The notes: generated from the sequence alone by a model not told the origin. Counted from the first letter of the stretch, positions 1-10,521 are shown. The stretch: 22,619 nt of DNA from Saccoglossus kowalevskii (GCF_000003605.2 NW_003155259.1:234781-257399); one strand, 5' to 3'. Numbers and translations: made by a program.

Positions 1-730
1 ACTTTCATTAAGAAACTTTTAGGGGGGTCTTGAAAATCTTGGATTATAAGGACCCTTGACTGATGTTCAATACTTTTAAGAACTCTCGCCCAAATAAAAA
101 CAATCCTGTTGTTTAACCGTATATATGTGCACTTTGAACTCATATAACACAAAGCATCATAATATTATAAGTTTTAATATAACTGTTGTTGGGAATATGT
201 ATAGTCATCACCAATATATTTAAATTGATCAGTCTGGCACGCAATCCCGTCGAAATCATGACCTTCAAGTTAGTTATATTATATACAATAATTACATTGA
301 AGCAGATGACACTTGGTTTACCGTGATAAGGCAGTTTTTTTCTATTTTCTTGTATGAATTTATACTGCTTTATATGTATGTGAATTACTGTACAGTATAT
401 CTACTATATGTATATACAGTTACACGTAATCAGAGTCTTATTGATTGCACAATTGCAATTAACTAGACACTGGTCCAAAGTGTGGCTATATATTTGTTCT
501 ATGACTCATTGACTGGCCACGTCTATTTTCCCCGACGGTTTGAGACTCACCCACAAAACGGAGACAACACATATGAAACGTGGGCTATGTCACTGATAAT
601 AAGTTATACAAATTGCTTCTGTTAGTACGAAATGCAGATTGTCAGATATAAACTCCAACATAAAAAGGTACCGCGTGTGTCCGCTCAATATCCGCATGTT
701 TATCACAAGCATGACATGGGTATGGTCATA
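1..730. other. Non-coding AT-rich stretch
   Basis: No open frame with coding character on either strand. The 61-codon minus frame at 590-775 has no recognisable motif and no supporting splice sites. Several short AT runs but no convincing repeat boundary. I see nothing assignable. Confidence 0.5.
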
Positions 731-744
731 GTATGACGTCATAC
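731..744. promoter_or_regulatory. Palindromic CRE-like site 1
   Basis: The sequence GTATGACGTCATAC is a perfect 14-bp palindrome centred on TGACGTCA, the full consensus for CREB/ATF bZIP dimers. A second full site lies about 30 bp downstream, which makes a functional pair more plausible than a single chance match. Binding is inference. Confidence 0.4.
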
Positions 745-765
745 ATGGGCAGATCAAAAAATAAT

Positions 766-775
766 GTGACGTCAC
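766..775. promoter_or_regulatory. Palindromic CRE-like site 2
   Basis: GTGACGTCAC is a perfect 10-bp palindrome containing TGACGTCA. It sits between the first CRE-like site and a TATA-like run at about 786-795. Whether it serves the small downstream ORF at 806-1048 or anything else is unknown. Confidence 0.4.
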
Positions 776-805
776 TAAACGAAACTTTTTTATATTGTAC
801 CCGGT

Positions 806-1048
806 ATGTTGTGTACAGCTTTTGAATTGCTAAATAGTTCGAAGAGTGCGGAATCAAAAAAGCAAAGTCTATGTATTTGCAAACTCATAGGAGGATTTTG
901 TGAAATATTAGTCCGTCTTTTTAAATACTTGGTTGATTTTATAGAAAATGTTATGCGAAATAGAGCAAAACCGCGAAAAAAACGCAATCGAGTACCCATT
1001 CGTGATTACGGCATTACACATCGATCCCCGATGCGGCCCGGATTCTAA
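806..1048 (+). CDS. Doubtful 80-codon small ORF, no known family
   Basis: An 80-residue open frame with a hydrophobic or amphipathic middle (about residues 26-49), then a very basic segment (KPRKKRNR) and a C-terminus ending SPMRPGF. No signal peptide or known domain is recognised. In its favour are the paired CRE-like palindromes just upstream and an AATAAA at 1088-1093, 40 bp after the stop. Against it, the TATA-like run at 786-795 is so close to the ATG that a start site set by it would fall inside the ORF. An overlapping minus-strand frame of similar length (790-999) shows such frames arise by chance here. Treat as a hypothesis. Confidence 0.15.
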   Translation: MLCTAFELLNSSKSAESKKQSLCICKLIGGFCEILVRLFKYLVDFIENVMRNRAKPRKKRNRVPIRDYGITHRSPMRPGF

Positions 1049-1793
1049 CAGAACTCTCGCAGTAATCACACGTGTCTGCTGACTTCAAATAAATGGGAGA
1101 TTATATCTAAATATATTTACAATGTTTTTCTGCATTGGAAGTATGTTTTGTTTTCAATATATGCGTATTTTAGCAGACACAACTTTATGAAGAACGTTGT
1201 TCTATGTATAATCGCCAAATTCTTACATCTTACTATCTTACTTGAGTTGCAATGTCAATATATATCTACGGATAATTTACATGCGTTAAGCATTTATAGG
1301 AATTTTAACGGTAATAGTAGTACAACATGTCATTATTCATCGATCCCCTATGGGCACTCATTATACGTGATTGAGTCATGTTAGTTAGTACTAACTCCGA
1401 AGAGCAGTAAGTGGAAGATATATTTGCAACTAACAAGTTTTATAGGCGTCACGATAAAAGAAATAAGTATTCAAGTTAAATGTCCTTATTGTATGAACGT
1501 ATACGGATGCTGAATTGAGTCTGCTACTAACAGTAGTAACGCATAGAAACCATATTATGCTGCCCATGAACCCCGAAAATTGCACATTCGTATTCTGTGC
1601 GTTCTCTAGCAATCTAGTTCAAGTCTACTAATACCAGTGATATATCAATAATAACCTGTCCGTGTATTGTGACTAAACTATTCAGGAGGCGTAGTTCAGC
1701 AAAAAGTCTTCTGGCGAAAGTAAATATTTTTGACTAGACATTTTCTAGTTGCTTTATCAGGTCATGACAGGCAAAAACGCATAACTTATTGAA
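1049..1793. other. Unassigned AT-rich stretch
   Basis: Two frames of 60-78 codons occur here on opposite strands (1148-1384 and 1430-1612). Neither shows a domain, signal peptide or biased codon pattern, and I regard both as chance. No repeat boundary is visible. Confidence 0.4.
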
Positions 1794-1958
1794 TTGAATT
1801 CATAATGTTCTCTACACAGCGCAAATAAAATACATATTTCATAGAAGCTCGTGTATAAGGAGATATGACCGTACATATAGATTACATAAGTCTCTTTGTT
1901 CATTTCATTATTAATAAATGTCTTACACAGAAGCTTGAAGAGAACGTTATGAATTCAA
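1794..1958. repeat. Inverted repeat, possible MITE relic
   Basis: The left arm, starting TTGAATTCATAATGTTCTCT at 1794, is matched in reverse complement by a right arm at about 1936-1958, with roughly 21 of 23 positions identical. The arms enclose about 120 bp of AT-rich sequence. This is the layout of a short non-autonomous DNA transposon. No clear target-site duplication is visible, so the assignment is tentative. Confidence 0.45.
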
Positions 1959-3060
1959 GAGCACATTGTTTTCCTGTCACTACTTTGATTTGATATATAT
2001 ATCTAACTTTCAATTATATGTTTATAACATGTATATGTATGTTTATTGATTGATGTTGTAAACGATCTTTGATTTATATTGTTTGATTGTTATTGATGTT
2101 GTTTGATTTATTACCTATGTGTTTAACTTTATTTAAGTTCAGGTTCAATGCTTAATTACAATAATGTAATCTGGACGACAATTTGCATTTTTTTTAGCAA
2201 ATCGACGGCGTTGTGTGACTGGCTATCGCACACATTCGATCAGGTCAAAAAAACTGCGAGCACTGTGTTTGTGTAATGGTAACACATGTAAGAGACTATG
2301 ATAGACTGTAATACGTATATGAATTAGTACGTCGTTTATTTCGGTAGAGAAGTCTGGCATCAAGGTACAATGAGAACAATCCACCCTAAACATGCATTGA
2401 AACACCTTTTGTTGGATTCACACTTCAGATTTTACAATTGGAGGAAAACATGTGGTTTGCCATGTGAGAAGGTCACTATTAGGTATACATTGTGACTTAA
2501 TCTGCTACAAAGTTGCGATTTCTCTTGCGTTCGCTGTGATAAGAGCGTATTTGTGACCATTACGTAAATGGCTTGCATAAACTGATTTGTGTTTCTTTTT
2601 AATACATTATAAGGTGAAATCAAGCATGAAACGAGTTCTAACGAATATATCTCAGTGAATAATGCTTGGAATCGAATGAAACAAAAACGAACTAATACAG
2701 AAAATCATTGTCTATCGATACAAACTAAATACGAAAAATAAAAACTACAATTAAACAACAACAGATTTGAATGAATCAAGAAACACACGTGGATCCACGA
2801 TAATTTGCGTTATGACGATGATAATTCGCTGCCAACCATTAACTCGGCAACAATTATTTTCCGTGCGTTTCCGAATTAAGCCGAACGCGTCATAATGCCA
2901 CTCGGCCAAAAGTGATTCAACCAGACGCGTAATTACAATAAAAAAAGAAAAAATAATGCATTTTACAAATTGGTCTACTGTGCCGGTCGCAGGTGTGGCG
3001 GCATACACACTTCAAAGACGGCCACCCGAAGTTCCCGCTAAAAACACGCCTGAGACGAGC
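1959..3060. other. Unassigned stretch with cryptic simple repeat
   Basis: About 2044-2112 is a degenerate run of TTGATTGATGTTGT-like words. A GC-richer patch at 2780-3060 has several CpGs, a perfect 12-bp palindrome CGTGGATCCACG near 2789, and an 85-codon minus-strand frame (2751-3008) with one hydrophobic stretch. That frame matches no family I know and has no supporting signals, so I do not call it a gene. Confidence 0.35.
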
Positions 3061-3690
3061 TAGTAAGTTACGACGGATCATTCAATAATTGAGGGAAGGC
3101 CCACTATTAAATATGTACAGATTGTCTTTAATTTACAGTCTTGGGCAGGCAGTCTTTGATGTCTGTGTGATGACGCCGACAGGCGCAGTAGACCAAATTG
3201 TAAAAACAAATTTCATATTTGAAATTAAATATTAAAAAATGGCAAAAAACCTCTATAACATACATATCAATATTTCATATGTATGATTACGAAGTTCGAT
3301 ATAGGTTATTACCGTGGCCGCAAATTACCACGGATTGCGTACACCATCGGGGTGTTGCATTTGGAAACACAATATGCGAAGTGTAGTTTGAAAATGAATC
3401 TAGAGCGTTAGTGTGGTAAATCATAATGTCAACGAAACTTCTATGGCAAGGTCGTAGGAACCGTACCGGCCATACCGGCTACATCTTCGCTAGACAAGGT
3501 CTAAGTTTATTCGGCCCAGCCTCTAAACAGAGGCATGTAGGTCTAAGACACGGGTTGTGCGATTCGAACAATGTAGCGGCTATGGCCGGAACACTTCTGC
3601 ACGTTACCCCTAGCAGACGTCATCATACGCCTCGGGCATACGGCCCTTGATTGATGCCTGGATATACGTACCCCCGCCCCAATTCAAAGA
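3061..3690. other. CpG-containing patch, no gene recognised
   Basis: From about 3300 to 3660 the base composition rises clearly above the flanks and CpG is frequent, for example around CGTACCGGCCATACCGGC. A 74-codon plus frame (3426-3650) is rich in R, H and G but resembles no family; the other frames are closed. It could be a promoter-like island, a first-exon region or an old insertion. Nothing decides between these. Confidence 0.3.
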
Positions 3691-4157
3691 ACCAATCATT
3701 CAAGTTCATGCACGCTATTCTTTTATGGGAGTTTTAACACTGTTGATCAGTAAAATGGCTATCAGGCGAATATCTTGAACCGAATTTTTCAAAAATCAAA
3801 GAAAGCTTAGAAAGAAATTTCGTGTGCTGAAAGTATTGAAGACACATTTAAATTACTTCAAAGTTAAGATTTGCTTTTCAAATGAGAAGTTTGGTAACTA
3901 ATATTTGTCTGCAATTTGAGATTCACAACTTGAAAACAATGTGATTCACAGTATCAAAATTTATAATACATACAGAAAATACATTTGAATTTTTATTTGT
4001 GGTTTTTAGTCTAATTCCAGAACACCTCTGTGATGAATTCAATTTAAATCCGATTTTTTTAGATATCAGAAATGGGCTAATAATAGATTAATTAATTTGC
4101 ATGTTTATCAACATTAAACTAATCATGTCTTTGGGTTATCGCAATGAACTAAATTAA

Positions 4158-4890
4158 TTATTATACAAATTAAACAATTATTATGCATAGATTTAGATCT
4201 GCATATTGTTTCAGGGCGCCAAAAAAATATGAAATATTATGCAAATTAGGTAATTAGTATGATCTGATTTTAACCCGAAAGTGAGCAGGGATGTGCATTG
4301 TCCTAGAACATCAATGTATCAAGTTTCATTGAAATGGAATAGTTAGTACTTACGATATCAGTGTAAAAGCCAAAAATTAACTAATTATGCAAATTAGTTG
4401 ATTATTATGCACACATTATTACCCAAAATTAATAAGGTCTCTGAATTGTTCTAGAGCATCTATGTACCAAGTTTCATTGAAAAGTAATGAAGTAATACAT
4501 GTAGTACTTTAAATATCAAAAGCTGAAAATTTATTAATATTTCACGTATCTGTAGTTTCATTCAAATGTGATGATTAGTACCTGAGATATCAGTGGAAAA
4601 TACGAAAAATCATTATGCAAATTAGGTTAATTATATGCATGGATTTCCACCCAAAACTAATAAAAACTGTGCATTGACCAAAGCATCTATGTACCAAGTT
4701 TCGTCAAAATCCAATATCAGTGGAACAGCTAAAAATAGCTAATTATCATGCAAATTAGGTAATTACTATGCATGGATTTCAATCAAAACCAAGTCTAATC
4801 TGCACATTGCCCCTAAGCATCTATGCACCAAGTTTCATTTAAACCAACATACGGTTTCTGAGATATCAGTGGAATGGACAGATGCACATG
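4158..4890 (+). repeat. AT-rich degenerate repeat cluster with POU octamers
   Basis: A degenerate unit recurs with spacing of roughly 75 to 230 bp. Each copy contains parts of the same order: ATGCAAATTAG, a TATGCATGGATTT-like word, CATCTATGTACCAAGTTTCA, then GATATCAGTGGAA. The octamer ATGCAAAT starts at 4239, 4387, 4615 and 4748, with a reverse copy at 4095. CCAAGTTTCAT-like words sit near 4320, 4470, 4700 and 4830. The cluster ends in a hairpin at 4914-4945. It resembles the internally repetitive body of a non-autonomous element; I cannot assign the class. Confidence 0.65.
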
Positions 4891-4913
4891 CATACATACA
4901 GGGTAACTGCAAA

Positions 4914-4945
4914 GACTCCTACTGTGTGCTTCGCACACGGGAGTC
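4914..4945 (+). other. GC-rich hairpin at end of repeat cluster
   Basis: GACTCC (4914-4919) pairs with GGAGTC (4940-4945), and GTGTGC (4924-4929) pairs with GCACAC (4933-4938) across a TTC loop, leaving a small asymmetric internal loop. It lies at the boundary where octamer-bearing repeats stop. Hairpins near a terminus are typical of Helitron 3' ends, but I do not see a convincing CTRR end, so the class stays open. Confidence 0.55.
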
Positions 4946-5490
4946 AATTAAAAAAATATCTGGGTTCTCTATTTGACATTATATTTTACGAGTAGGTTAA
5001 TGAAGTAAATCCAGCAATTAATTTGATTGGTCAAAACACACAACTAACATATGCAATCAGTTGTATAGTGGCTGGTAATCCACAGTCGACCGTCTAATAT
5101 AACATTAATTGCAAATGATAATAATCCCCGCAGTCAACTGAATCGGCTAAATATCATGTTTGCACTACGAACGTAGAGCAAAATGATGGATTAACGGTTT
5201 TAATGGATTAATGGTTTGCCAGAGCGATTTGCTCAAGATCTTAAAGTAAGTTTGTTATACTCGTGCTGTACGATTCAGTAGGGTGTTCGGTACTAATGGA
5301 CGTTTGTATTTTTTTCGAAAGTATGTTGAATTAGACGAAAAACGGGCACCCAATAACGCGTTCGTTCAATGTATCTATACTTACGATATACTAGTTCAAT
5401 GACTCATTTAATTAACCACGGATGTATGCAGGACGTTCTAGTTGCTGTTTTATTTTGTCGTTTTGGTCAAAAATTGTTTTCACTGACAGG
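4946..5490. other. Unassigned stretch
   Basis: No convincing coding frame. Around 5190-5218 a GGATTAA-type phrase is repeated twice in tandem. Nothing else is recognised. Confidence 0.4.
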
Positions 5491-5497
5491 CCACAGT

Positions 5498-5506
5498 TAT
5501 ATAAAA
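5498..5506 (+). promoter_or_regulatory. Possible TATA box
   Basis: TATATAAAA is a consensus-quality TATA element in a region with more CpG than its surroundings (about 5270-5700). It falls inside a 65-codon plus frame (5422-5619) that has no recognisable domain and is probably not coding. In AT-rich DNA such a match is weak evidence by itself. Confidence 0.2.
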
Positions 5507-5639
5507 AACGAGGTCGGTATAATATAATAGCAATAACACAACCACCGGTATGGTATACTACATCGATTTTTGCACAGACGCTCTCGATATACGAGCGCGT
5601 GCAATTAAGTGCTGAGTGAGTTCGAAATAATTCAGTTGA

Positions 5640-6440
5640 AGAATTTTCGAGATAGTGCGGACACTAGCCTCACGAGAGAAACATAGCCGTATCTGTAGCG
5701 TAATTGTTAAATGATTGATATAAACACAATAATAATGTAAATAAATTGGGGACTTATCTTAATTACTGTTTTAGTACCACTTAAAATTCGACCACTGGCA
5801 AAAGCACTGGATATATGATGGTACTGCATTTTTTAAAACTTGTTTCATAAAGTAATAAATGCGGTTTTACATCCATCCGAGTTGTCGTATTAAAATTATG
5901 TAATTACTTATTTCAAGAAATATCTTTCTAAACTCATACATACTTCATTGAAGTCACAGTTGAAATTAATCGTGATTCAGTTTTGTTTTGAGGATTTTTT
6001 AATATCCACATTAGAGTCACGCCATTTTTAAAAATGATGAATACAGTATATTTTTAGCCCCTCTCTGATAGTAGACCCAGCAAAGAATATAATGTCGTGT
6101 GATGTTTTATGGTGTTTAGATATCCAATACAAGTCATCTATTTGCTATGAATGTTTGTATATTCCATTTATGATTTCTCACGTCAATGGAATCAACAACG
6201 CACATTATTTCCGATAGTCTACAACCACTTCACCAAAATTATGTCGAGTACATTGAAGACACAAGAACCAATCCATTATATTTTGATAAGGATGATTTTC
6301 TGGATGTCATGGAATAAGCTACTATAGAAATGATCTTTTATATATAACTTGAAATGTTGCTGATGAATTCTAGTTTCATTATTAGTAGTGATTACCCTTG
6401 AAAACAAGTACCAATCGATTACAGATTGGTTGAGAGCAGA
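5640..6440. other. Unassigned AT-rich stretch
   Basis: No frame with coding character, no repeat boundary and no RNA-like structure was found here. Confidence 0.45.
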
Positions 6441-6445
6441 AACTT

Positions 6446-6459
6446 GTTACCATGGTAAC
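6446..6459. promoter_or_regulatory. Perfect palindromic RFX X-box-like site
   Basis: GTTACCATGGTAAC is a perfect 14-bp palindrome that fits the symmetrical X-box bound by RFX transcription factors (GTNRCC and RGYAAC half-sites, adjacent). RFX sites typically control ciliary and neuronal genes. No gene is recognised next to this one, so function is unproven. Confidence 0.4.
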
Positions 6460-6479
6460 TAGAATGTTAACTGGATAGA

Positions 6480-6800
6480 GATAGAGAGACAGAGATATCG
6501 ACTTAATTAAAACACAATTATACGTTGAATTGCTTTTTAATTGAGTTTAATTATTAATGACTTAATTTGCATAATAATTGTCCAATTCAATTGTTCTAAT
6601 GGTATCTCATGAGCCATGCAACAGTTGAAACGTTGTATATAGTCACTCTGAGATAATGTGCGGACCTGATTAGTTTGTAGTAGATATATGTGCATATAAA
6701 TGACTTAATTTGCCTAATTTGGTGAATTTGTTGATGACAGATGGTCATAAGATAATTTGAAATAATTAATTGCAGACAAGCATATGTCATATTAATGAGA
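6480..6800 (-). repeat. Probable reverse-oriented relative of the octamer repeat
   Basis: The phrase TGACTTAATTTGC occurs at about 6558 and again at about 6701. Read on the minus strand it gives GCAAATTAAGTCA, similar to the GCAAATTAG phrases of the plus-strand cluster at 4158-4890. ATTTGCAT is at 6565. This suggests a diverged copy of the same family in the opposite orientation; the boundaries are not visible. Confidence 0.35.
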
Positions 6801-7149
6801 TTATTTCTGAGATGAAATATATCCAAGGAATATACGTTTTAGAGTATTGAAAAAATGATTCACATTCATTGTATTATGTTAGTTCATTCATTTGTTACAT
6901 TTCCCCAGTCTATATGTCTTTTGCATTTATTAATTATTAATGAACAATTATCATGGTGTCCTTACGTACTATTTACATGAGTAGACAAAATAACCATTTT
7001 TTAAACTCAGAAATATTTCATAATTTTGATTGCAAAATTTTAAAAACAATACTTAATATACAGATTCAAGTTCTGTGCTATAATGTATTCACTGTACATC
7101 GAGTCTGGGAAGCTGTAATTCAATAATATAATGTGTTTTTTTTAAACAA

Positions 7150-7418
7150 AACGGCTATCAATTTTGAAATTTGCATGACATTATTTGGGGTTTTGCTCGG
7201 TAAATGATTAACAGCTGGTTTTATAATTCTATGTCGGGCTGCAATTTATGTTGTTTTTCAGAATCACATTATTAGAGTAGAAGTTATATTATATTTATTT
7301 GTATAAAAACATATTGTAAAATATAACAATGGCTATTCATTTTGAAGTTTGCATGCACATATTTGACTAGACTTTGTGGGGAAGATTCAGTTAATGTTTA
7401 AATGCTGGTTTTATAATT
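7150..7418 (+). repeat. Local duplication of a roughly 90-bp block
   Basis: Copy 1 (about 7150-7231) and copy 2 (about 7326-7418) share, in the same order, GGCTATCAATTTTGAAATTTGCATG-like and GCTGGTTTTATAATT words with small indels. They are about 180 bp apart, so this is a two-unit tandem duplication with a divergent linker. A 61-codon plus ORF (7417-7602) begins at the end of copy 2, and an AATAAA overlaps its stop; it matches no family and I do not call it a gene. Confidence 0.6.
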
Positions 7419-7889
7419 GAAACAAATTGTCAAGAAAAACTCGCCACGTGAAACAAATTTCCAAGGAAGACTCTCCTGTTTAGTGGTTAAACAAAGCTTT
7501 GATTCCAGCGAATGTGAAAGAAAGGACTCCTTGACCATGGAAGGTTTCAAAAAGAATCTCCTGCTGATTTTAAAACATAAAGAAATGATACATTGGAAAT
7601 AAATATACCGTTTTCCTTATATTTTACATACAGCTCATCAAAAACCTAATATGAAATATTATCCTGTCATAATTTTACGGAATTAAATTTGAATTCCAAA
7701 CGCAGAAAATCTGGGAAATGTGGGTAAAATTTGAAGCGAACATCTTGTCTTATGAAAATAGCTGTCGTCTATTTTATGTATCTAGTACTTCTCAGTCTTG
7801 GTAGAGTACTCAGCTGACGATTATTTATCCATGGTAAGTTGTTTTGTGTCGAATGTGCTGGTATTACCATTTATATTGATATGTTAATA

Positions 7890-8170
7890 TATTTTGACTG
7901 AAAAAAAAAATCACATACATTCACACTGCCATGACTGGTTTCGAAGTGCTGAATTTGAGAAACAGATTGAAAGAAACTGCTGGCCTTCTTCCGCTGATCA
8001 TTCAACTCACCGTCCTGAGAAGTCGTGCAGACTAGGGATTCGACACTATGTGAAGGGCTGTATCGGAAGATTGAAGAGCCATTCAGATTTGCAGTTAAAA
8101 ATAAGCAGTTCGATACTTCGAAGTATACCAAACACCACTGAAATCAACATTTTCCAAAAAAGCTAGTCCG
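7890..8170 (+). other. Unassigned frame upstream of coding relic
   Basis: A 90-codon plus frame (7894-8166) and an 86-codon minus frame overlap here; neither is recognised. A phrase TCCTGAGAAGT...GGGATTCGACAC at about 8013 recurs, diverged, at about 8215 (TCCTGAGAAGT...GGGATTCAACAC), so part of this stretch is duplicated. It may be the upstream part of the frameshifted relic that follows, but that is a guess. Confidence 0.25.
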
Positions 8171-8433
8171 TCAGCACGAAATATACGCCGCCATTTTGTT
8201 CTTGGCATTCAAACATCCTGAGAAGTTATATAAACCGGGGATTCAACACCCAGCTACAAACTCATGGCGGAGAATTTACAGTTCCCATGATTATAATAAG
8301 TTACCGCGTATCAAACTAGCGATCATAATTACTTTTCTTGTGGCCAAAAATTGAACCTACAGCACTGGAACATTGACAAATGTTGGCTGATTGTAACTAA
8401 TCAGCTGATAATTCAGTCCTGGTATAAAAATAA

Positions 8434-8999
8434 CGTTATTACTTTCTGATCTTGCATTGTAATGGTTACCAAATTTTACAGCTGATACAGACTGGCTGTG
8501 TGTCACAAGTTATTCATACTTTTGTTACTGCAAAAACATGTCACGAATCACTTGAGACAAGTTTGGTAGCATTGGCATACCATGTATGCGAATTAGACAA
8601 TCACCCATAAGTAAACAAATAATTGTTCATGGTGATATGGTAAATATGGTTTATGGTGTACATTTCCAAATAGAAGATTGGATGAATGACAAACAATTCC
8701 TGCAAAATTGTATCAGGCACAGAATGTCTTAAAAGCGTTAAAAGCAGCTGAGTTAACTCAAAATATTACCTTGTATAAAGCAGAAAAGGTCAAGGTGTTG
8801 ATTGGTGTTTGTGCAATGAAAATGAATGAATGTGCAAGCCCAAAGTGTATGAAATGAATTTTTCTCTGAAGATGATGCCATCAAAGTAACTAATGGTAAT
8901 AACGGTAATGATTCCAACAGTGTGAAAGAGAACGATTATAGTTATAGTTATATAGAAACGAATGAAGATGCTAACACAAATAGTACTGACGATGAATGA
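8434..8999 (+). pseudogene. Frameshifted coding relic of unidentified family
   Basis: Four successive open segments on the plus strand, in alternating frames, look protein-like by composition. Segment one (8434-8613) includes HTFVTAKTCHESLETSLVAL. Segment two (8556-8732) includes VNMVYGVHFQIEDWMNDK. Segment three (about 8683-8857) includes KVKVLIGVCAMKMNECASPK. Segment four (8853-8999) is an acidic, Asn/Ser-rich tail ending NSTDDE. Open frame continues past stops toward about 9200 with protein-like composition. Shifts between overlapping frames indicate decay rather than introns. I do not recognise the family. It could be a transposon-borne protein or a dead cellular gene. Confidence 0.4.
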
Positions 9000-9199
9000 A
9001 CTGAAGCAGTAAACTTTGAAGATTGTCCAGCGGGAATTTAGATACTATGCTTACACCTCAATTTGACCATGACAGTATTGCATAGAGTACATTCGCACTT
9101 GTTGAAAGTAACCAACGTCATTATATCAAAACAAGTTTTGATTTCCTACTATTTAGTGTGGATAATCAAGAAATAATAAAAGTAAGGTCATCGTTTTCT

Positions 9200-10490
9200 A
9201 TAGTACACTACAAAACTACGACATGTAAGTGCCTAATGGGTGCCTAATATTTTGTCTTTAAGCCTAACAAATAGCAAATCAAACAAATAAAAAATAAAGC
9301 TTCAACATGTTTACGGAAATCTTGCTGAAAATCAGTTTCTCAAAATCCAAGTATGCGAGTACAATAAAGTAGACTATGGCCAACTGAGTGATAATTCGTG
9401 TATATTTTGTCAGTAGACCAGGTTACATCAGCACTATTCACAAGCACATTCAGTTACAGAGTTATTTACTATAAAAATGACTATGTTTGATGACTACGAA
9501 TGTGTAATATAATATTGTATATATTGTATGCATTGTTTATCTTTACAATAATAAAACTAATACGTCTACGATTTTGCTATTTTTGGGACAGTAGTAGTTT
9601 TTTCCTCAAGTTTTGTGTAATATATACAAGATGCATTGTTTGTCACCTACATCAATAGTTACGATACCAGTTTTATGAGGTAAAACTTGTAAAATGTTTT
9701 AAAATGTACTGGACAATTTTGGGTGTTTTTTTATATAAAGAAACCTTTTGATTTTAAAATGCTAATTTTATCTACATAAAGGTGTGATTGACATTTCTAT
9801 CAAGTGACTCACTCCCCAATTTTTGATAATACACAATCAATTGTGGTGTCTAGTCTCCTATACTTTCTACCTTCACCCCTGTCAACACTCCAAGTCAGAA
9901 CACCGAATGCCTAGTGGTGTCTGAGCAAGTGGAATTCAACAAATGAAAAAGAAGTTTTGGGGCAATTTAATTCAATTTAAACTCGTTTTGCCTAGATCGA
10001 TGAATAATCACATTAGGTTACTAAACTATGAGTTTCAGTTATACACTACACAGTAGCGCATTGGAAGATATGATATACCTGTCATTTATCATCGCCAGAA
10101 ATGGATGGTCAAGATGGCCGCCAACACATAATTTGCATATCGTTTTCATTGAACTTGAGTTGGTATTGTTCGCCTATACAATTGCACCGGAGTGCCGTGA
10201 ATAAAACGAAAAACCGGCAAAATGTGTATTTGCTTTGTTTAATTCAACTTATGTTCACTCTGAAATAGACACTTAATAACTTTGTCATTCACACTCAAGA
10301 GAAACTGCATTAAAATCATGCAACGTTGATTGCCATATTTACCGTGAAAAATCCAATAGGATTCACATTTTTTCACAACAGTGTACATAGCGTATATGCT
10401 GTTACAATCAAGTAGTGCGGTTTTGACAACGATAAAATCAGTTGACAGCGAGCGAAAGTCGATCGTGTGCGCTCGGTTTAAGAAAGTAAA
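9200..10490. other. Unassigned AT-rich stretch
   Basis: No supported gene. A YY1-like phrase AAGATGGCCGCC is at about 10111-10122 and an octamer ATTTGCAT at 10131. The 88-codon minus frame at 10239-10505 and the 76-codon plus frame at 10381-10611 overlap each other and show no motif. Otherwise nothing is recognised. Confidence 0.4.
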
Positions 10491-10496
10491 AAACAA

Positions 10497-10521
10497 AAAG
10501 GTCACACAATCGATGACCTTT
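10497..10521. promoter_or_regulatory. Inverted nuclear-receptor half-sites, 9-bp spacer
   Basis: AAAGGTCA at 10497-10504 and TGACCTTT at 10514-10521 are perfect 8-bp inverted arms separated by nine bases. AGGTCA is the standard nuclear-receptor half-site. An inverted pair with this wide spacer is not a classical response element, so each half may act alone or the symmetry may be chance. Confidence 0.25.

Noticed and set aside
2751-3008. 85-codon minus ORF with a hydrophobic stretch
   Set aside because: No recognised family, no signal peptide pattern, and no neighbouring exon or splice support.
3548-3575. tRNA-like or SINE B-box (GTTCGAATC on the minus strand)
   Set aside because: The flanking bases do not form a T-arm stem and there is no A box at the right distance.
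6357-6380. Hammerhead-like CTGATGA
   Set aside because: No matching GAAA core and no stems in a hammerhead arrangement.
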